From the NCBI GenBank assembly GCA_015478645.1, contig JADMIL010000001.1, forward strand, positions 1 to 64,000: a stretch of 64,000 nt of DNA. The letters run 5' to 3'. Position 1 is the first letter of the stretch, and every line of letters starts with the position of its first letter. This document shows positions 31,760-43,489 of this stretch, in pieces. The translations under genes were made by a program, and so were the position numbers. This DNA is from Candidatus Binataceae bacterium (GTDB taxonomy: Bacteria; Desulfobacterota; Binatia; Binatales; Binataceae). A model generated the notes under the pieces. That model was not told where the DNA came from, did no database searches, and saw only the letters and a program-made list of their open reading frames with translations.

Positions 31760-32980
31760 TTACGAGCGCCGCACAACCGTGGCGTCGAGCGCGGCGAGCA
31801 GGCCGCGCAGATTCGCCGCGTAGCTCCATTGGGCGATTCGCTCGAGGCTCCGCGCACCCATCGCCGCGGCCCGCTCCGGATCGGACGCGATCATGCGCAG
31901 ACGATCGGCGATCGCCTCGATATCGCCGACCGGCACGAAGTAGCCGTTGACGCCCTCCTCGACCAGGTCATGCGCCAGGCCGGCGGCCCGCGTGACGATT
32001 ACCGGCTTGCCCGCGTTCATCACTTCGGCGACGATCGTCGCCACGCCCTCACGCTCCGACACCAGCACCAGTGCATCGCACAGATCGAAAAATGCGGGCA
32101 GTTCGGTCTGATTACGAAAGCCCAGGAACCTGATCGAGTTCCAGCCCAGTTCGCGCGTGCGCCGCTCCAGGCGCGGACGCTCCTCGCCGTCGCCGACGAA
32201 CAACAGGTACGGACGCGGCTCGCCGCCGCCCGCGGAGGCCAGCCGCGCATACGCTTCGAGCAGATCGCCGGGGCGCTTATGGCGCTGCAATTTCGACGCA
32301 TAGAGAATCACCGGACGGTCCGCATCGAGGCCCAGTCCGGCGCGAAATCGATCGCGATCGGCGTGCGCGGCGATCGCCGCGCGGCGAAAAAAATCGTTAT
32401 CGACCGTCCATGGAAAGAAGAAAATCTTTTGCGCGGCAACCCCGTAATGCAGATAGTAGTCGCGATTGGGCGTGGCCGTCGCGAGCAAGCCGTCGCACAT
32501 CCTGAACAGCGCGGGCAGCGCGAAGCGCTTGAGCGCGAGTATGGCGCGCGAACGCCGCCAGCCTTCGAGATTCGAGTCGCCGTACAAAAATACCTTGAGA
32601 CCGAGGATCTTCGCCACGGCGATCGCGCGCAGGTAGCCGATATGCCCGTAGCCCATCACGCACAGCGCGTCGTAGCGTCCGGCCCGCAGCCGGCGCGTGA
32701 GTCCGTGCACGATCGGACGAAAAAACGACAGGCGATCCGCCGCGCCCGCGCCCGGCAGAAATTCGTGCCGATAGCCCTCGAGCAGCGGCACGTCCCACGC
32801 GACGCGCACGCCAAAGCCCTGGTCGTAGTAGCCGGCCGGCGACATCCGGCTCAGAAACATCACCGTGAGATCGAGCGCGGGACTCGCCGCGAGCGCGCGA
32901 AACAACGGCGCCTGGTACTGGATCGGATGGCTGGTGAGAAAGGCTACCCGGTATGCATCGGCGCGCGCGGCGGGCTGCAT
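31760..32980 (-). CDS. Glycosyltransferase family 4-like
   Basis: VAFLTSHPIQYQAPLFRALA; VILYASKLQRHKRPGDLLEAYARL; VLVSEREGVATIVAEVMNAGKPVIVT. Confidence 0.9.
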   Translation of the reverse strand: MQPAARADAYRVAFLTSHPIQYQAPLFRALAASPALDLTVMFLSRMSPAGYYDQGFGVRVAWDVPLLEGYRHEFLPGAGAADRLSFFRPIVHGLTRRLRAGRYDALCVMGYGHIGYLRAIAVAKILGLKVFLYGDSNLEGWRRSRAILALKRFALPALFRMCDGLLATATPNRDYYLHYGVAAQKIFFFPWTVDNDFFRRAAIAAHADRDRFRAGLGLDADRPVILYASKLQRHKRPGDLLEAYARLASAGGGEPRPYLLFVGDGEERPRLERRTRELGWNSIRFLGFRNQTELPAFFDLCDALVLVSEREGVATIVAEVMNAGKPVIVTRAAGLAHDLVEEGVNGYFVPVGDIEAIADRLRMIASDPERAAAMGARSLERIAQWSYAANLRGLLAALDATVVRRS

Positions 32981-33030
32981 AATAAGGCGATCGCGCGGGG
33001 CGGCCAGCCGCCCGCGCCGCAGACGGCGCG

Positions 33031-34191
33031 TCAGGCCGGCATGTAGCCGTCGCGCAGGAGCGATTTCGCGATAATCATGCGCTGTACTTCGCTGGTGCCC
33101 TCGCCGATTTCGCTGAGCTTGGCGTCGCGCATGTAGCGCTCGGCGGCGAACTCCTTGACGTAGCCGTAGCCGCCGTGAATCTGCACCGCCTTGGTCGTCG
33201 TCCACATCGCGGTCTCGGAGGCGAACAGCTTGGCCATCGAGGCTTCACGCGCGAACGGCTGCCCGCGATCCTTGAGCGCGGCGGCGCGCAGCGCGAGCAC
33301 CCACGACGCCTCGATCCGCGTCGCCATGTCAGCAAACATCCACTGGATCGCCTGGAAGTCGGCGATCGCCTGGCCGAACTGGCGGCGCTCCCTGGCATAG
33401 ACGGCCGCGTCTTCCATCGCCCCGCGCGCGATCCCGATCGCGAAGCCGGCGATTCCGATTCGCCCGCCCTCGAGCACCTTGAGGGTCTGCTGATAGCCCG
33501 CGCCGGCCGCGCCAATCAGGTTGCGCACCGGCACCGTCACGCCGTCGAAGATCACTTCGGCGGTGTCTGACGAATGCAGCCCGAGCTTTTCGATCTTGCG
33601 TCCGTTGCTGAGGCCCGGAGTCGCGCGATCGACGATAAAGGCCGAGACCCCCGCACGGCCGGCGCTCCCGTCGGTCAGCGCCATCACGACGAAGACCTCG
33701 GCCACGCCGCCGTTGGTGATAAACATCTTGCTGCCGTCGATGCGATAGCTGTCGCCGGCGCGCACCGCCTTGGTGCTCATCGCGGCGGCGTCGGAACCCG
33801 AACCCGGCTCGGTCAGGCACCACGCCCCGAGCTGGCGCGCCGCGAGCATCCCGGGCAGGTAATGCGCGCGCTGATCATCGGAGGCGAACAGCCCGATATG
33901 GCCCGACGCCAGCGACATATGGGCCGCGCAGGCCAGGCCGACACCCGCGTCGTAGCGCGAGATGCCCTCGACCACCAGCATCTGCGAGAGCGTATCGGCG
34001 CCGCCGCCGCCGTATTTTTCCGGAAAGGCGACGCCCAGGAAGCCGAGTTCGCCAAGCTGGGCGACGATATGGCGCGGGAAGGTCGCTTCCTTATCCCAGC
34101 GCGCCGCATGCGGCTTGATCTCGCGCTCGGCGAATTCCGCGAGGGTCGTGCGAATCTGCTGCTGCTCTTCGGTGAGATCGAAATTCATCAA
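33031..34191 (-). CDS. Acyl-CoA dehydrogenase
   Basis: WCLTEPGSGSDAAAMST, MFITNGGVAEVFVVMA, QIHGGYGYVKEFAAERYMRDAKLSEIGEGTSEVQR. Confidence 0.96.
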   Translation of the reverse strand: MMNFDLTEEQQQIRTTLAEFAEREIKPHAARWDKEATFPRHIVAQLGELGFLGVAFPEKYGGGGADTLSQMLVVEGISRYDAGVGLACAAHMSLASGHIGLFASDDQRAHYLPGMLAARQLGAWCLTEPGSGSDAAAMSTKAVRAGDSYRIDGSKMFITNGGVAEVFVVMALTDGSAGRAGVSAFIVDRATPGLSNGRKIEKLGLHSSDTAEVIFDGVTVPVRNLIGAAGAGYQQTLKVLEGGRIGIAGFAIGIARGAMEDAAVYARERRQFGQAIADFQAIQWMFADMATRIEASWVLALRAAALKDRGQPFAREASMAKLFASETAMWTTTKAVQIHGGYGYVKEFAAERYMRDAKLSEIGEGTSEVQRMIIAKSLLRDGYMPA

Positions 34192-34210
34192 CGATTACCC
34201 GCACGGCGGA

Positions 34211-34615
34211 TTACTGGCGCGGCTGGACCTTTTCGCGCACCCACTTGACGATATCCTCGGTCGAGGCGCCAGGCGTAAAGACCTCGCTCACGCCGAGCGT
34301 CTTGAGCTTGGCGGAGTCCTCGTCGGGGATGATCCCGCCGCCAAACACCGCGACGTCGCCGGCGCCTTTTTCCTTGAGCAGCCGGATCACTTCGGGGAAC
34401 AGCGTCATGTGCGCGCCCGACAGGATACTCAGGCCGACCGCATCGACGTCCTCCTGCACGGCCGCCTCGACGATCATCTCGGGCGTCTGATGCAGTCCCG
34501 TGTAAATCACTTCGAAGCCGCCGTCGCGCAGCGCGCGGGCGATAATCTTGGCCCCGCGGTCGTGGCCGTCGAGGCCCGGCTTCGCCACCAGTATCCGTAG
34601 TCTTTTTTCCGCCAC
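34211..34615 (-). CDS. Cobalamin-binding small subunit of acyl-CoA mutase
   Basis: [41 protein letters not shown] (DxHxxG). Confidence 0.95.
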   Translation of the reverse strand: MAEKRLRILVAKPGLDGHDRGAKIIARALRDGGFEVIYTGLHQTPEMIVEAAVQEDVDAVGLSILSGAHMTLFPEVIRLLKEKGAGDVAVFGGGIIPDEDSAKLKTLGVSEVFTPGASTEDIVKWVREKVQPRQ

Positions 34616-34618
34616 CTG

Positions 34619-36259
<1,641 letters not shown>

Positions 36260-36370
36260 GTCTTTAACCTGATCCTTGGAGCCTCATCTAAATCAGAGCC
36301 TGATCTGAATCTTCGGGCCCGCTTCCCGGCACCGATTGTCCGTGCGATCGCCGTGACCTTAGCCGCGCGG

Positions 36371-37516
36371 CTATTGCCCGCGCAGCACCTGGCTCGAGAT
36401 TACGAGCCGCTGAATCTCCGAGGTGCCCTCGTAGATTTCGGTAATCTTGGCGTCGCGAAAATAGCGTTCGACCTTGAACTCCTTGGTGTAGCCGTAGCCG
36501 CCGTGAATCTGCACCGCTTCGGTCGCCGACTTCATCGCGGTCTCGGCCGCGAACAGCTTGGCCATCGCCGAGTATTTCGTGCACGGCCGTCCGGCGTCTT
36601 TGAGCGTCGCGGCTTGCAGCGTGAGCAGCCGCGCGGCGTCGATCTCGACCGCCATGTCGGCGAGCTTCCACTGAATCGCCTGATTGCTCGCGATCGGCCG
36701 GCCAAAGGCTTTGCGTTCCTGCGCATACTTGAGCGAGGCCTCGAGCGACGCGCGCGCGATCCCAATCGCCTGCGCGGCGATTCCGATCCGTCCGCCGTCG
36801 AGCGTTTTCATCGCAATCTTGAAGCCGTCACCCTCTTTCATCAGCAGGTTCTCGCGCGGCACCCGCATATCGGTAAACGCGAGCTGCGCGCTATGTGAAC
36901 CGTTGATGCCCATCTTCTCTTCGATCCGCGTCACCGCGAAGCCGGGCGTCGCGGTCTCGACGATCAGCGCCGAAATCCCCTGATGCCCCTGGTCGGGGGC
37001 GGTCATCACGAACAGGATACAAATCCCCGCCTCGGGGCCGTTGGTGATAAAATTCTTGGTCCCGTTGACGACGTAAGTGTCGCCGTCGAGCACCGCGCGG
37101 GTCTTCTGCCCGGCGGCGTCGGAGCCGGCCTGCGGCTCGGTCAGCGCAAAGCAGCCGAGCGCCTCGCCAGTGGCCATTTTCGGCAGGTAGCGGCGCTTCT
37201 GCTCGGCGCTGCCGGTACCCAGAATTGGCCAACTGCCGAGCGACGCATGGGCCGAGACGATTACGCCGGTCGAGGCGCATTCGACCGACAGCTCCTCGAG
37301 CACCAGCGCGTAGGCCACATTGTCGAGGCCCGCGCCGCCGTATTCCTCCGGGATAAACACGCCGAGCATCCCGAGCTTGCCCAGTTCGGCGATCGCGGCG
37401 GCCGGAAACACGTGCGTGCGGTCGACTTCGACGCCGACCCGTTCGAGCCGTTCGCGCGCGAATCGGCGGGCGATATCGCGGGCGCCGCGTTGAGCTTCAG
37501 TAAGTTCGAGGTCCAT
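36371..37516 (-). CDS. Acyl-CoA dehydrogenase
   Basis: CFALTEPQAGSDAAGQKT, FITNGPEAGICI, QIHGGYGYTKEFKVERYFRDAKITEIYEGTSEIQR. Confidence 0.96.
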   Translation of the reverse strand: MDLELTEAQRGARDIARRFARERLERVGVEVDRTHVFPAAAIAELGKLGMLGVFIPEEYGGAGLDNVAYALVLEELSVECASTGVIVSAHASLGSWPILGTGSAEQKRRYLPKMATGEALGCFALTEPQAGSDAAGQKTRAVLDGDTYVVNGTKNFITNGPEAGICILFVMTAPDQGHQGISALIVETATPGFAVTRIEEKMGINGSHSAQLAFTDMRVPRENLLMKEGDGFKIAMKTLDGGRIGIAAQAIGIARASLEASLKYAQERKAFGRPIASNQAIQWKLADMAVEIDAARLLTLQAATLKDAGRPCTKYSAMAKLFAAETAMKSATEAVQIHGGYGYTKEFKVERYFRDAKITEIYEGTSEIQRLVISSQVLRGQ

Positions 37517-37730
37517 GCATCAAATGCCGGTGTGGTAACAATCAGATAGCTTGTATCGAGCTGGCCTATACTACCACTAATTCTTTTATCGTAGATGACT
37601 TACGCCGTCGATAGAAACAACATTTCGTGCCGCGCGCAACATTGATGCGGGCGATTGCCGCGATGCGCCGCTTGCCGCGGCGGCTGATGCGGGCGATTGC
37701 CGCGGCGACGGCAAGCTCCGCGGGTGGCGC

Positions 37731-38504
37731 CTACCTATGCCGCCATTGGGGCGCGCGCTTCTCGACGAAGGCTTTCATCCCCTCGGCCTGGTCGGCGCTG
37801 CCGAAAAGCGCGCCAAAAGCGTTCTGCTCGAAGCGCAGGCCCGCGTCCTCTTCCATCGTGGCCGCGGCGCGCAGCGTCGCCTTGGCCTGGCGCAGCGTGA
37901 AACCCGACTTCGACGCGATCTTTTCCGCCAGCTTGCGGGTCTCGGCGATTAGTTGATCCGGCGCGACCACCCGGCTGACCAGCCCCCAGGCGAGCGCGCT
38001 CGGCGCGTCGAACATCTCGCCGGTCATGATCAGTTCGCGCGCCCGGCCATGGCCAATCCGATGAGGCAGGCGCTGCGTGCCGCCGAAGCCCGGGATAATT
38101 CCGAGGTTGATTTCGGGCTGGCCGAAGCGCGCCTTCTCGCTGGCGACGATCAGGTCGCAAGCCAGCGCCAACTCCAGTCCGCCGCCCAGGGCAAAGCCGT
38201 TGACCGCCGCGATCACCGGGATCGGCAGATCCTCGAAGGTATTCATCACGCGATGGCCCAGGCGGGTGAACTCGAGCCCCTCGACCGTCGACATGCCGGC
38301 CATCGCGGCGATATCGGCGCCGGCGACGAAGGCGCGATCGCCCGCGCCGGTGACGATCAGCACGCGCACCGCGGAGTCATGGCGCACGTCGCGCAGCACG
38401 CGCGCGATCTCCTCGAGCACCGCGCGATTGAGCGCGTTGAGCGCCTTGGGCCGATTAATCGTCAGCGTGGCGATCGTGCCACTTTCAAACATCACGTCTT
38501 CCAC
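37731..38504 (-). CDS. Enoyl-CoA hydratase/isomerase family protein
   Basis: ALNALNRAVLEEI, GAGDRAFVAGADIAAM, AAVNGFALGGGLELALACDLIVASEKARFGQPEINLGIIPGFGGTQRL. Confidence 0.95.
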   Translation of the reverse strand: MEDVMFESGTIATLTINRPKALNALNRAVLEEIARVLRDVRHDSAVRVLIVTGAGDRAFVAGADIAAMAGMSTVEGLEFTRLGHRVMNTFEDLPIPVIAAVNGFALGGGLELALACDLIVASEKARFGQPEINLGIIPGFGGTQRLPHRIGHGRARELIMTGEMFDAPSALAWGLVSRVVAPDQLIAETRKLAEKIASKSGFTLRQAKATLRAAATMEEDAGLRFEQNAFGALFGSADQAEGMKAFVEKRAPQWRHR

Positions 38505-38511
38505 GACTACC

Positions 38512-39240
38512 TCATTGGGAAATTATATCGGCCAGCGCACGGAGCAGCGCCGCGCCGTCGCCTCGCCATGCGCTGCCGTGCATGCATGCCAGCGTGGCCG
38601 GCCGTTCCGCCGCGAAGCGCTCGAGCAGCGCGCGCGAGTTGGGCGCATGGGAGAAATAATCGAGCCGCGCGCGCATCGCTTCGCTGGGACCGAGAATGTC
38701 GTCTTCGGTAAGCGCTGGCGGATTGCCGCCCGGCTGCGTGAACAGGTCGCCGCATAGAAAGGTACGGGTACTCGTCTCGAGCATCAATCCGCACTCCCAT
38801 CCATGCGGCAGATGCGGCGCGTCGAACCATTTTACGGAATGCTTGCCCAATGCGAGCGCCTCGCCATCGCTCATCGCGCGCGGCGGCCGATCGCCGATAT
38901 CCTCGATCGACGTCATCGCGGCGACTCGCCCGCACAGCGGCACCGCACCGGGCGCCGCGGCAAGCCAATCGTTGAGCGCACCGCATTCGTCGGCCTCGAC
39001 ATGCGAGAGCGCAAGGTAGCGTAGTGTTTCGACCGGAAGGATGCTCGCCACCGCTTCGCGCATCAGCGGGAACATCCGGCGCAGTCCGCAATGGAACAGC
39101 AGCGGCTCATCGTCGGCGACCAGGTACTGGTTGAAGGTGAACCCGCCCGGGATCATCTGCTCGGAAACGGGCGTGCTGATTCGATAGATGCCGGCGGCGA
39201 TCTCATTGACATTGGTGCCGGATTCGCGGTTTGTGATCAT
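38512..39240 (-). CDS. MBL-fold protein of the oxygen-binding di-iron (ODP/FprA-like) type
   Basis: LALSHVEADECGALN (HxExD rather than HxHxDH), LCGDLFTQPG, ACMHGSAWRGDG. Confidence 0.8.
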   Translation of the reverse strand: MITNRESGTNVNEIAAGIYRISTPVSEQMIPGGFTFNQYLVADDEPLLFHCGLRRMFPLMREAVASILPVETLRYLALSHVEADECGALNDWLAAAPGAVPLCGRVAAMTSIEDIGDRPPRAMSDGEALALGKHSVKWFDAPHLPHGWECGLMLETSTRTFLCGDLFTQPGGNPPALTEDDILGPSEAMRARLDYFSHAPNSRALLERFAAERPATLACMHGSAWRGDGAALLRALADIISQ

Positions 39241-39340
39241 GGTCGTTTTAACCCTCGCCCAACAGTAACGTCGTCCGAATAGCCGCAGTCATACGGCTCA
39301 CCAATACAATTATGATCGGTCCGATGACAGCGGCGGGCGA

Positions 39341-39931
39341 TTATTTCCCGGCCAGCTTCTCGCGCACCATCCAGAGCCGATCGCCGCCCCAGTAGAGTTC
39401 GCCGTCGATCACGAAAGTCGGCACGCCGAACACGCCGAGCGCCTCGGCCTCCTTGCACACGCGCTCGAGCTCGCGCCGCCCTTCCCCCTCGGCAAACTCG
39501 AAAAAGGCTGCCGTCTCGGCGCCGCTGTCGTCGAGCACGCGGCGCACCGCTTCGCGATCCTCGATATCGAACTCGCGCTTCCAGAAGCGCTCGAAGGCCA
39601 GGTCGTTGTACTTGCGAAAGGTGCCGCGGCGCTGCGCATAGATCGCGCCGATCGAGACCAGCGCCGAGTCGAAGATTTTCTGCGGACCGCGCACCGTCAG
39701 GCCGCGCCGATTCGCCAGCCGCCGCGCGTCGGCGTAGCTGTAGCGCACGCGCCGCCACTGATGGTCGTTGCGGCCCTCGACCGTGCCGAGAAAGTCCGGG
39801 ATGAACAGCACGTACGGATGCCACGCGAAGGTGACCCCGAACTCGCGTTCGAGTTCGTAGGCCGGATCCTTCGCCAGGTAGGCGTACGGGCTTTTGTAAT
39901 CGATATAGAGTCGAAGATCTGGCGGCGTCAT
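39341..39931 (-). CDS. DsbA-family 2-hydroxychromene-2-carboxylate isomerase-like protein
   Basis: LYIDYKSPYAYLAKDPAYELEREFGV...EALGVFGVPTFVIDGELYWGGDRL. Confidence 0.9.
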   Translation of the reverse strand: MTPPDLRLYIDYKSPYAYLAKDPAYELEREFGVTFAWHPYVLFIPDFLGTVEGRNDHQWRRVRYSYADARRLANRRGLTVRGPQKIFDSALVSIGAIYAQRRGTFRKYNDLAFERFWKREFDIEDREAVRRVLDDSGAETAAFFEFAEGEGRRELERVCKEAEALGVFGVPTFVIDGELYWGGDRLWMVREKLAGK

Positions 39932-40049
39932 GCGCCGAGCTTACGAATCCCACGCGCAATTTTCAACGCCCCCACATCAAGCCGTTCCCGTCGATAGGGC
40001 GCAGCCCGTTCGTTCGCCGCTGCAACTCGGATTTTATTGAAATTCTAAA

Positions 40050-40125
40050 TGGAGCGGGTGATCGGTTTCGAACCGACGACCTCGTGCTTGGCAAGCACGC
40101 GCTCTACCAACTGAGCTACACCCGC
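40050..40125 (-). tRNA. tRNA-Gly(GCC), CCA encoded
   Basis: RC gcgggtgtagctcagttggtagagcgcgtgcttgccaagcacgaggtcgtcggttcgaaaccgatcacccgctcca: full cloverleaf, anticodon loop TTGCCAA. Confidence 0.97.
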
Positions 40126-40180
40126 TCGCCGTTCCCAGGCAGGCCAGAACCAAAAGGTTTATTGGTCGCCGCGCCGCTTG

Positions 40181-40768
40181 TCAAATCGCCGCCCGCTTGG
40201 CTATCGACGCCGGTCCGGGCGGCATCAGCACGCCCCACGCGCGCACGAAATAGTCGGCGCCCGACCACACCGTCACGACCAGCGCGATCCACATCACAAA
40301 CATCCCGGCGGCAAAGAAATCCACGTGAAAGTAGGTGTAGTTGATCAGCAGGCCGTGCAGCGCGATCGCCTGTAGCGCCATCTTGTATTTGCCCAGCTCC
40401 TCGGCCGCGATTATCCGCCCGCGGCTCGCCGCGACCGCGCGCAATCCGGTGACCAGCAGTTCGCGCGCCACCAGCACCACCACGATCCAGGCCGGAATCC
40501 GTGGCGTCCGCGGCATCGCCGCCAGCATGATCAGCGCCGCGGTCACCAGCAGCTTGTCGGCCAGCGGATCGAGGAACTTGCCCAGGTTGGTGACCGAACC
40601 GTAGATTCGCGCGATATAGCCGTCGAGAAAATCGGTCAGGGTCGCGACGAAAAACACCGCCGCGGCGATGGCCGACGGAATCGGTCCGGTGAACGTCAGC
40701 AGGTAGACCAGCAGCGGCACCACCGCGATACGCATCAGGGTCAGGACGTTGGGTGCCGTGATTGTCAC
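40181..40768 (-). CDS. pgsA: CDP-diacylglycerol--glycerol-3-phosphate 3-phosphatidyltransferase
   Basis: APNVLTLMRIAVVPLLVYL...DFLDGYIARIYGSVTNLGKFLDPLADKLLV; GTG start. Confidence 0.94.
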   Translation of the reverse strand: MTITAPNVLTLMRIAVVPLLVYLLTFTGPIPSAIAAAVFFVATLTDFLDGYIARIYGSVTNLGKFLDPLADKLLVTAALIMLAAMPRTPRIPAWIVVVLVARELLVTGLRAVAASRGRIIAAEELGKYKMALQAIALHGLLINYTYFHVDFFAAGMFVMWIALVVTVWSGADYFVRAWGVLMPPGPASIAKRAAI

Positions 40769-41048
40769 TCGCAAGGCCTTCGCGCTGCCGCTTTGCGTCC
40801 CCCTCGCGGCTGGCGCCGTACATCCTGACTTTAGGCGATGGCTCCGGATCGAGCAAACCGCGCCGCGCATCCGTCGGCGCCGCGCCGCCGATCGGTTGAC
40901 TCTGGCGCCAGCGGTAATCTAGCGTCGATCAGTCTATGGAGAGCGGCTGCCGCCTTCCGCGCGCTTGCTTAGCGTCGGAGGCGGCGGCTGGTGCGCGTAC
41001 CTCCGGCGGCCCGATAATCATCCTCCGCCCTCCGGCCGCGCCTGAGCG

Positions 41049-42695
41049 ATGAACAACAGCGGTATCGACAGCGATTTTCTGGTCATCGGCGGCGGCATCG
41101 CCGGGATGATCTTTGCGATCAAGGCGGCCGCTATTGGCAGCGTCACCGTCCTCACCAAGGCGGCCAGCGACGAGGCCAACACCGCCTACGCCCAGGGCGG
41201 TATCGCGAGCGTCTGGAGCGTCGACGATTCGTTCGAGTCGCATGTCGCCGATACGCTGCGTGCCGGTGCCGGGGTTTGCGATCGCGCGGCGGTCGAATCG
41301 ATCGTGCGCGACGGTCCCGAGGTGGTCCGCGAGCTGATCGCGCTCGGCACCCATTTCACGCGCGTCGACGAGGGTGGCGAGGACGAATACGACCTCGGCC
41401 GCGAGGGCGGCCACAGCCATCGCCGGGTGCTCCACGCGCAAGACCTGACCGGCCGCGAGATCATGCGGGCGCTCGGCGCGGCGGCCCGCGCACGCGGGAA
41501 TATCCGCGTGCTGGAAAATCACGTCGCGGTTAATCTCTTGATCGACAAGGGCGCCGACGGCCGTCCGCAGTCCTGCTGGGGTGCCTACGCGCTGGAAAAA
41601 TCGACCATGCGCGTGCGCAAGATCGCCGCCCGCACCACGCTGCTGGCAACCGGCGGCGCGGGCAAGGTCTATCTCTATACGACCAACCCCGATATCGCCT
41701 CGGGCGACGGCGTCGCGATGGCTTACCGGGCGGGCGCACCGATCGCCAACATGGAGTTCTACCAGTTCCATCCGACCTGCCTGTATCATCCCGCCGCCAA
41801 GTCGTTCCTGATCTCCGAGGCGCTGCGCGGCGAGGGCGCGATCCTGCGCCTGCCCGACGGCACCCCCTTTATGAAGCGCTATCATCCCGACGCCGAACTG
41901 GCGCCGCGTGACGTGGTCGCCCGCGCGATCGACTCCGAGATGAAGCGCGGCGGCTACGATTGCGTCTATCTCGACTTGAGCCATCGCGACGCCGGCTTCA
42001 TCCGCGAGCGCTTTCCCAACATCTACGAGCGATGCCTGGGCTTCGGCTTCGATCTCACCGCCGCGCCGATTCCGGTCGTGCCGGCCGCCCACTATATGTG
42101 TGGCGGCGTCGTTACCGATCTGATGGGCCGCACCGGTATCCCGCGCCTGTATGCCGCCGGCGAAGTCGCGATGACCGGCCTGCATGGCGCCAACCGGCTC
42201 GCCTCGAACTCGCTGCTCGAAGCCGCCGTGATGGGCCGGCGGGCCTTTGCCGCCGCGCGCGAATTGCTCGGCCATGACGAGGCGGCGATTCCGGAGTTTC
42301 GCCAATGGGATCCCGGCGCGGCGATCAAGAGCGAGCAGCACGTGCTGATTACCCATAGCTGGGAGGAGATCCGCCGCCTGATGTGGAACTACGTCGGCAT
42401 CGTGCGCAGCGATCTCCGCCTCGAGAGCGCGCTCAGGCGCATCCTGATGCTCAAGGAAGAGATCCACGGCTACTACTGGCATCATCAGATCGATTCCGAC
42501 CTGGTCGAACTGCGCAATCTCGTCACCGTCGCCGAACTGGTCGTGCGCTGTGCGATGCTGCGCAAGGAGTCGCGCGGCCTGCACTACAACATCGATCATC
42601 CCGAGCATCCCCACCATCCCGACGACGCCGGTACGCCGCACAACACGACCATGCGTCGCTTCGACGCGCCGCCTCCGGCGACCCTGTCCGCTTAG
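41049..42695 (+). CDS. nadB: L-aspartate oxidase
   Basis: DFLVIGGGIAGM, EANTAYAQGGIASV, HAQDLTGREIM, ATGGAGKVYLYTTNP, EFYQFHPTCLYHP, GLHGANRLASNSLLEAAV. Confidence 0.97.
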   Translation: MNNSGIDSDFLVIGGGIAGMIFAIKAAAIGSVTVLTKAASDEANTAYAQGGIASVWSVDDSFESHVADTLRAGAGVCDRAAVESIVRDGPEVVRELIALGTHFTRVDEGGEDEYDLGREGGHSHRRVLHAQDLTGREIMRALGAAARARGNIRVLENHVAVNLLIDKGADGRPQSCWGAYALEKSTMRVRKIAARTTLLATGGAGKVYLYTTNPDIASGDGVAMAYRAGAPIANMEFYQFHPTCLYHPAAKSFLISEALRGEGAILRLPDGTPFMKRYHPDAELAPRDVVARAIDSEMKRGGYDCVYLDLSHRDAGFIRERFPNIYERCLGFGFDLTAAPIPVVPAAHYMCGGVVTDLMGRTGIPRLYAAGEVAMTGLHGANRLASNSLLEAAVMGRRAFAAARELLGHDEAAIPEFRQWDPGAAIKSEQHVLITHSWEEIRRLMWNYVGIVRSDLRLESALRRILMLKEEIHGYYWHHQIDSDLVELRNLVTVAELVVRCAMLRKESRGLHYNIDHPEHPHHPDDAGTPHNTTMRRFDAPPPATLSA

Positions 42696-42807
42696 GGAAC
42701 CTCTACACAAGTTAGGTTGTCATTCTGAGCGCAGCGAAGAATCCCGGATCCGGGACCCATGCGCTGCGCTCAGGGTGACAGCAGAGCCTGGTGCAGAGGT
42801 TCCCTAG
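42693..42807. repeat. Dispersed MITE-like element, copy 5 (its first TAG is the nadB stop)
   Basis: tagggaacctctacacaagttaggttgtcattctgagcg...ggtgcagaggttccctag. Confidence 0.92.
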
Positions 42808-42919
42808 CGCAGCTCTATTTGCGTGCCGTGGATTCGCGTTATCGTTCGATGTACGCTTCCCCACAGACATAGCGGCGCCGCCTGCAGCGGCGCCAGGCGA
42901 GGAGGACCGATACCTCACC

Positions 42920-43489
42920 ATGCAGGTTCGACCAACGTCGGCTGAGAAACTCAAGGGCTTTTTCCTCACCCTGGTGCGCAAGAGCTTTGACCAGGTTGGC
43001 GTCGGCGACCGGCAGATCACCGACTATGTCGCCACCGTACTGGCCGAATTCGGCCACTCCGACCAATGGCTCGCGATCCGTGGCGCCGAAGGCCGCCGCC
43101 TCACCAGCGTCGTCGAAATGAACCTCGCGCAGTTGGGTCCCGACGAATCGACCCGCCTGGCCGGCGAGCGCGCCCTGCGCAAGCAGGTCGGCGACTACAC
43201 GCTCTTCATGTCGGGATTGTTCCGGCGCTTCGTCGAGCACGGCGGCTATCTGGACTATTATCTCGAAGAGGGCTCGCGCTCGTACCGCGCCGTCTCCGCG
43301 CTCGACCTGACGCTCTACAAGCCGGGCTTCCTGATGTTCGAGGAGTTGAGCGACCGCTTCGAGCATTACTCGGGCGCCCTCGACTTTATGCAGAAATGCT
43401 ATTTCACGCCGGCCCCCAATGAAGATCCCTTCGCCGGCTTCTACCGACAGATCGAAGGCTGGGTGCACCACGGACTCTCTGACAACTGA
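42920..43489 (+). CDS. Conserved hypothetical protein
   Basis: MQVRPTSAEKLKGFFLTLVRKSFDQVGVGDRQITDYVATVLAEF...; coupled to downstream pseudouridine synthase gene. Confidence 0.7.
   Translation: MQVRPTSAEKLKGFFLTLVRKSFDQVGVGDRQITDYVATVLAEFGHSDQWLAIRGAEGRRLTSVVEMNLAQLGPDESTRLAGERALRKQVGDYTLFMSGLFRRFVEHGGYLDYYLEEGSRSYRAVSALDLTLYKPGFLMFEELSDRFEHYSGALDFMQKCYFTPAPNEDPFAGFYRQIEGWVHHGLSDN

Noticed and set aside
37643-37704. 20-bp direct repeat tgatgcgggcgattgccgcg between acyl-CoA dehydrogenase and enoyl-CoA hydratase genes
   Set aside because: Only two copies of a GC-rich word; no evidence of function
40050-40125. tRNA-Gly as an integration site of a genomic island
   Set aside because: Flanked by normal chromosomal genes, with no integrase or duplicated tRNA 3' end seen
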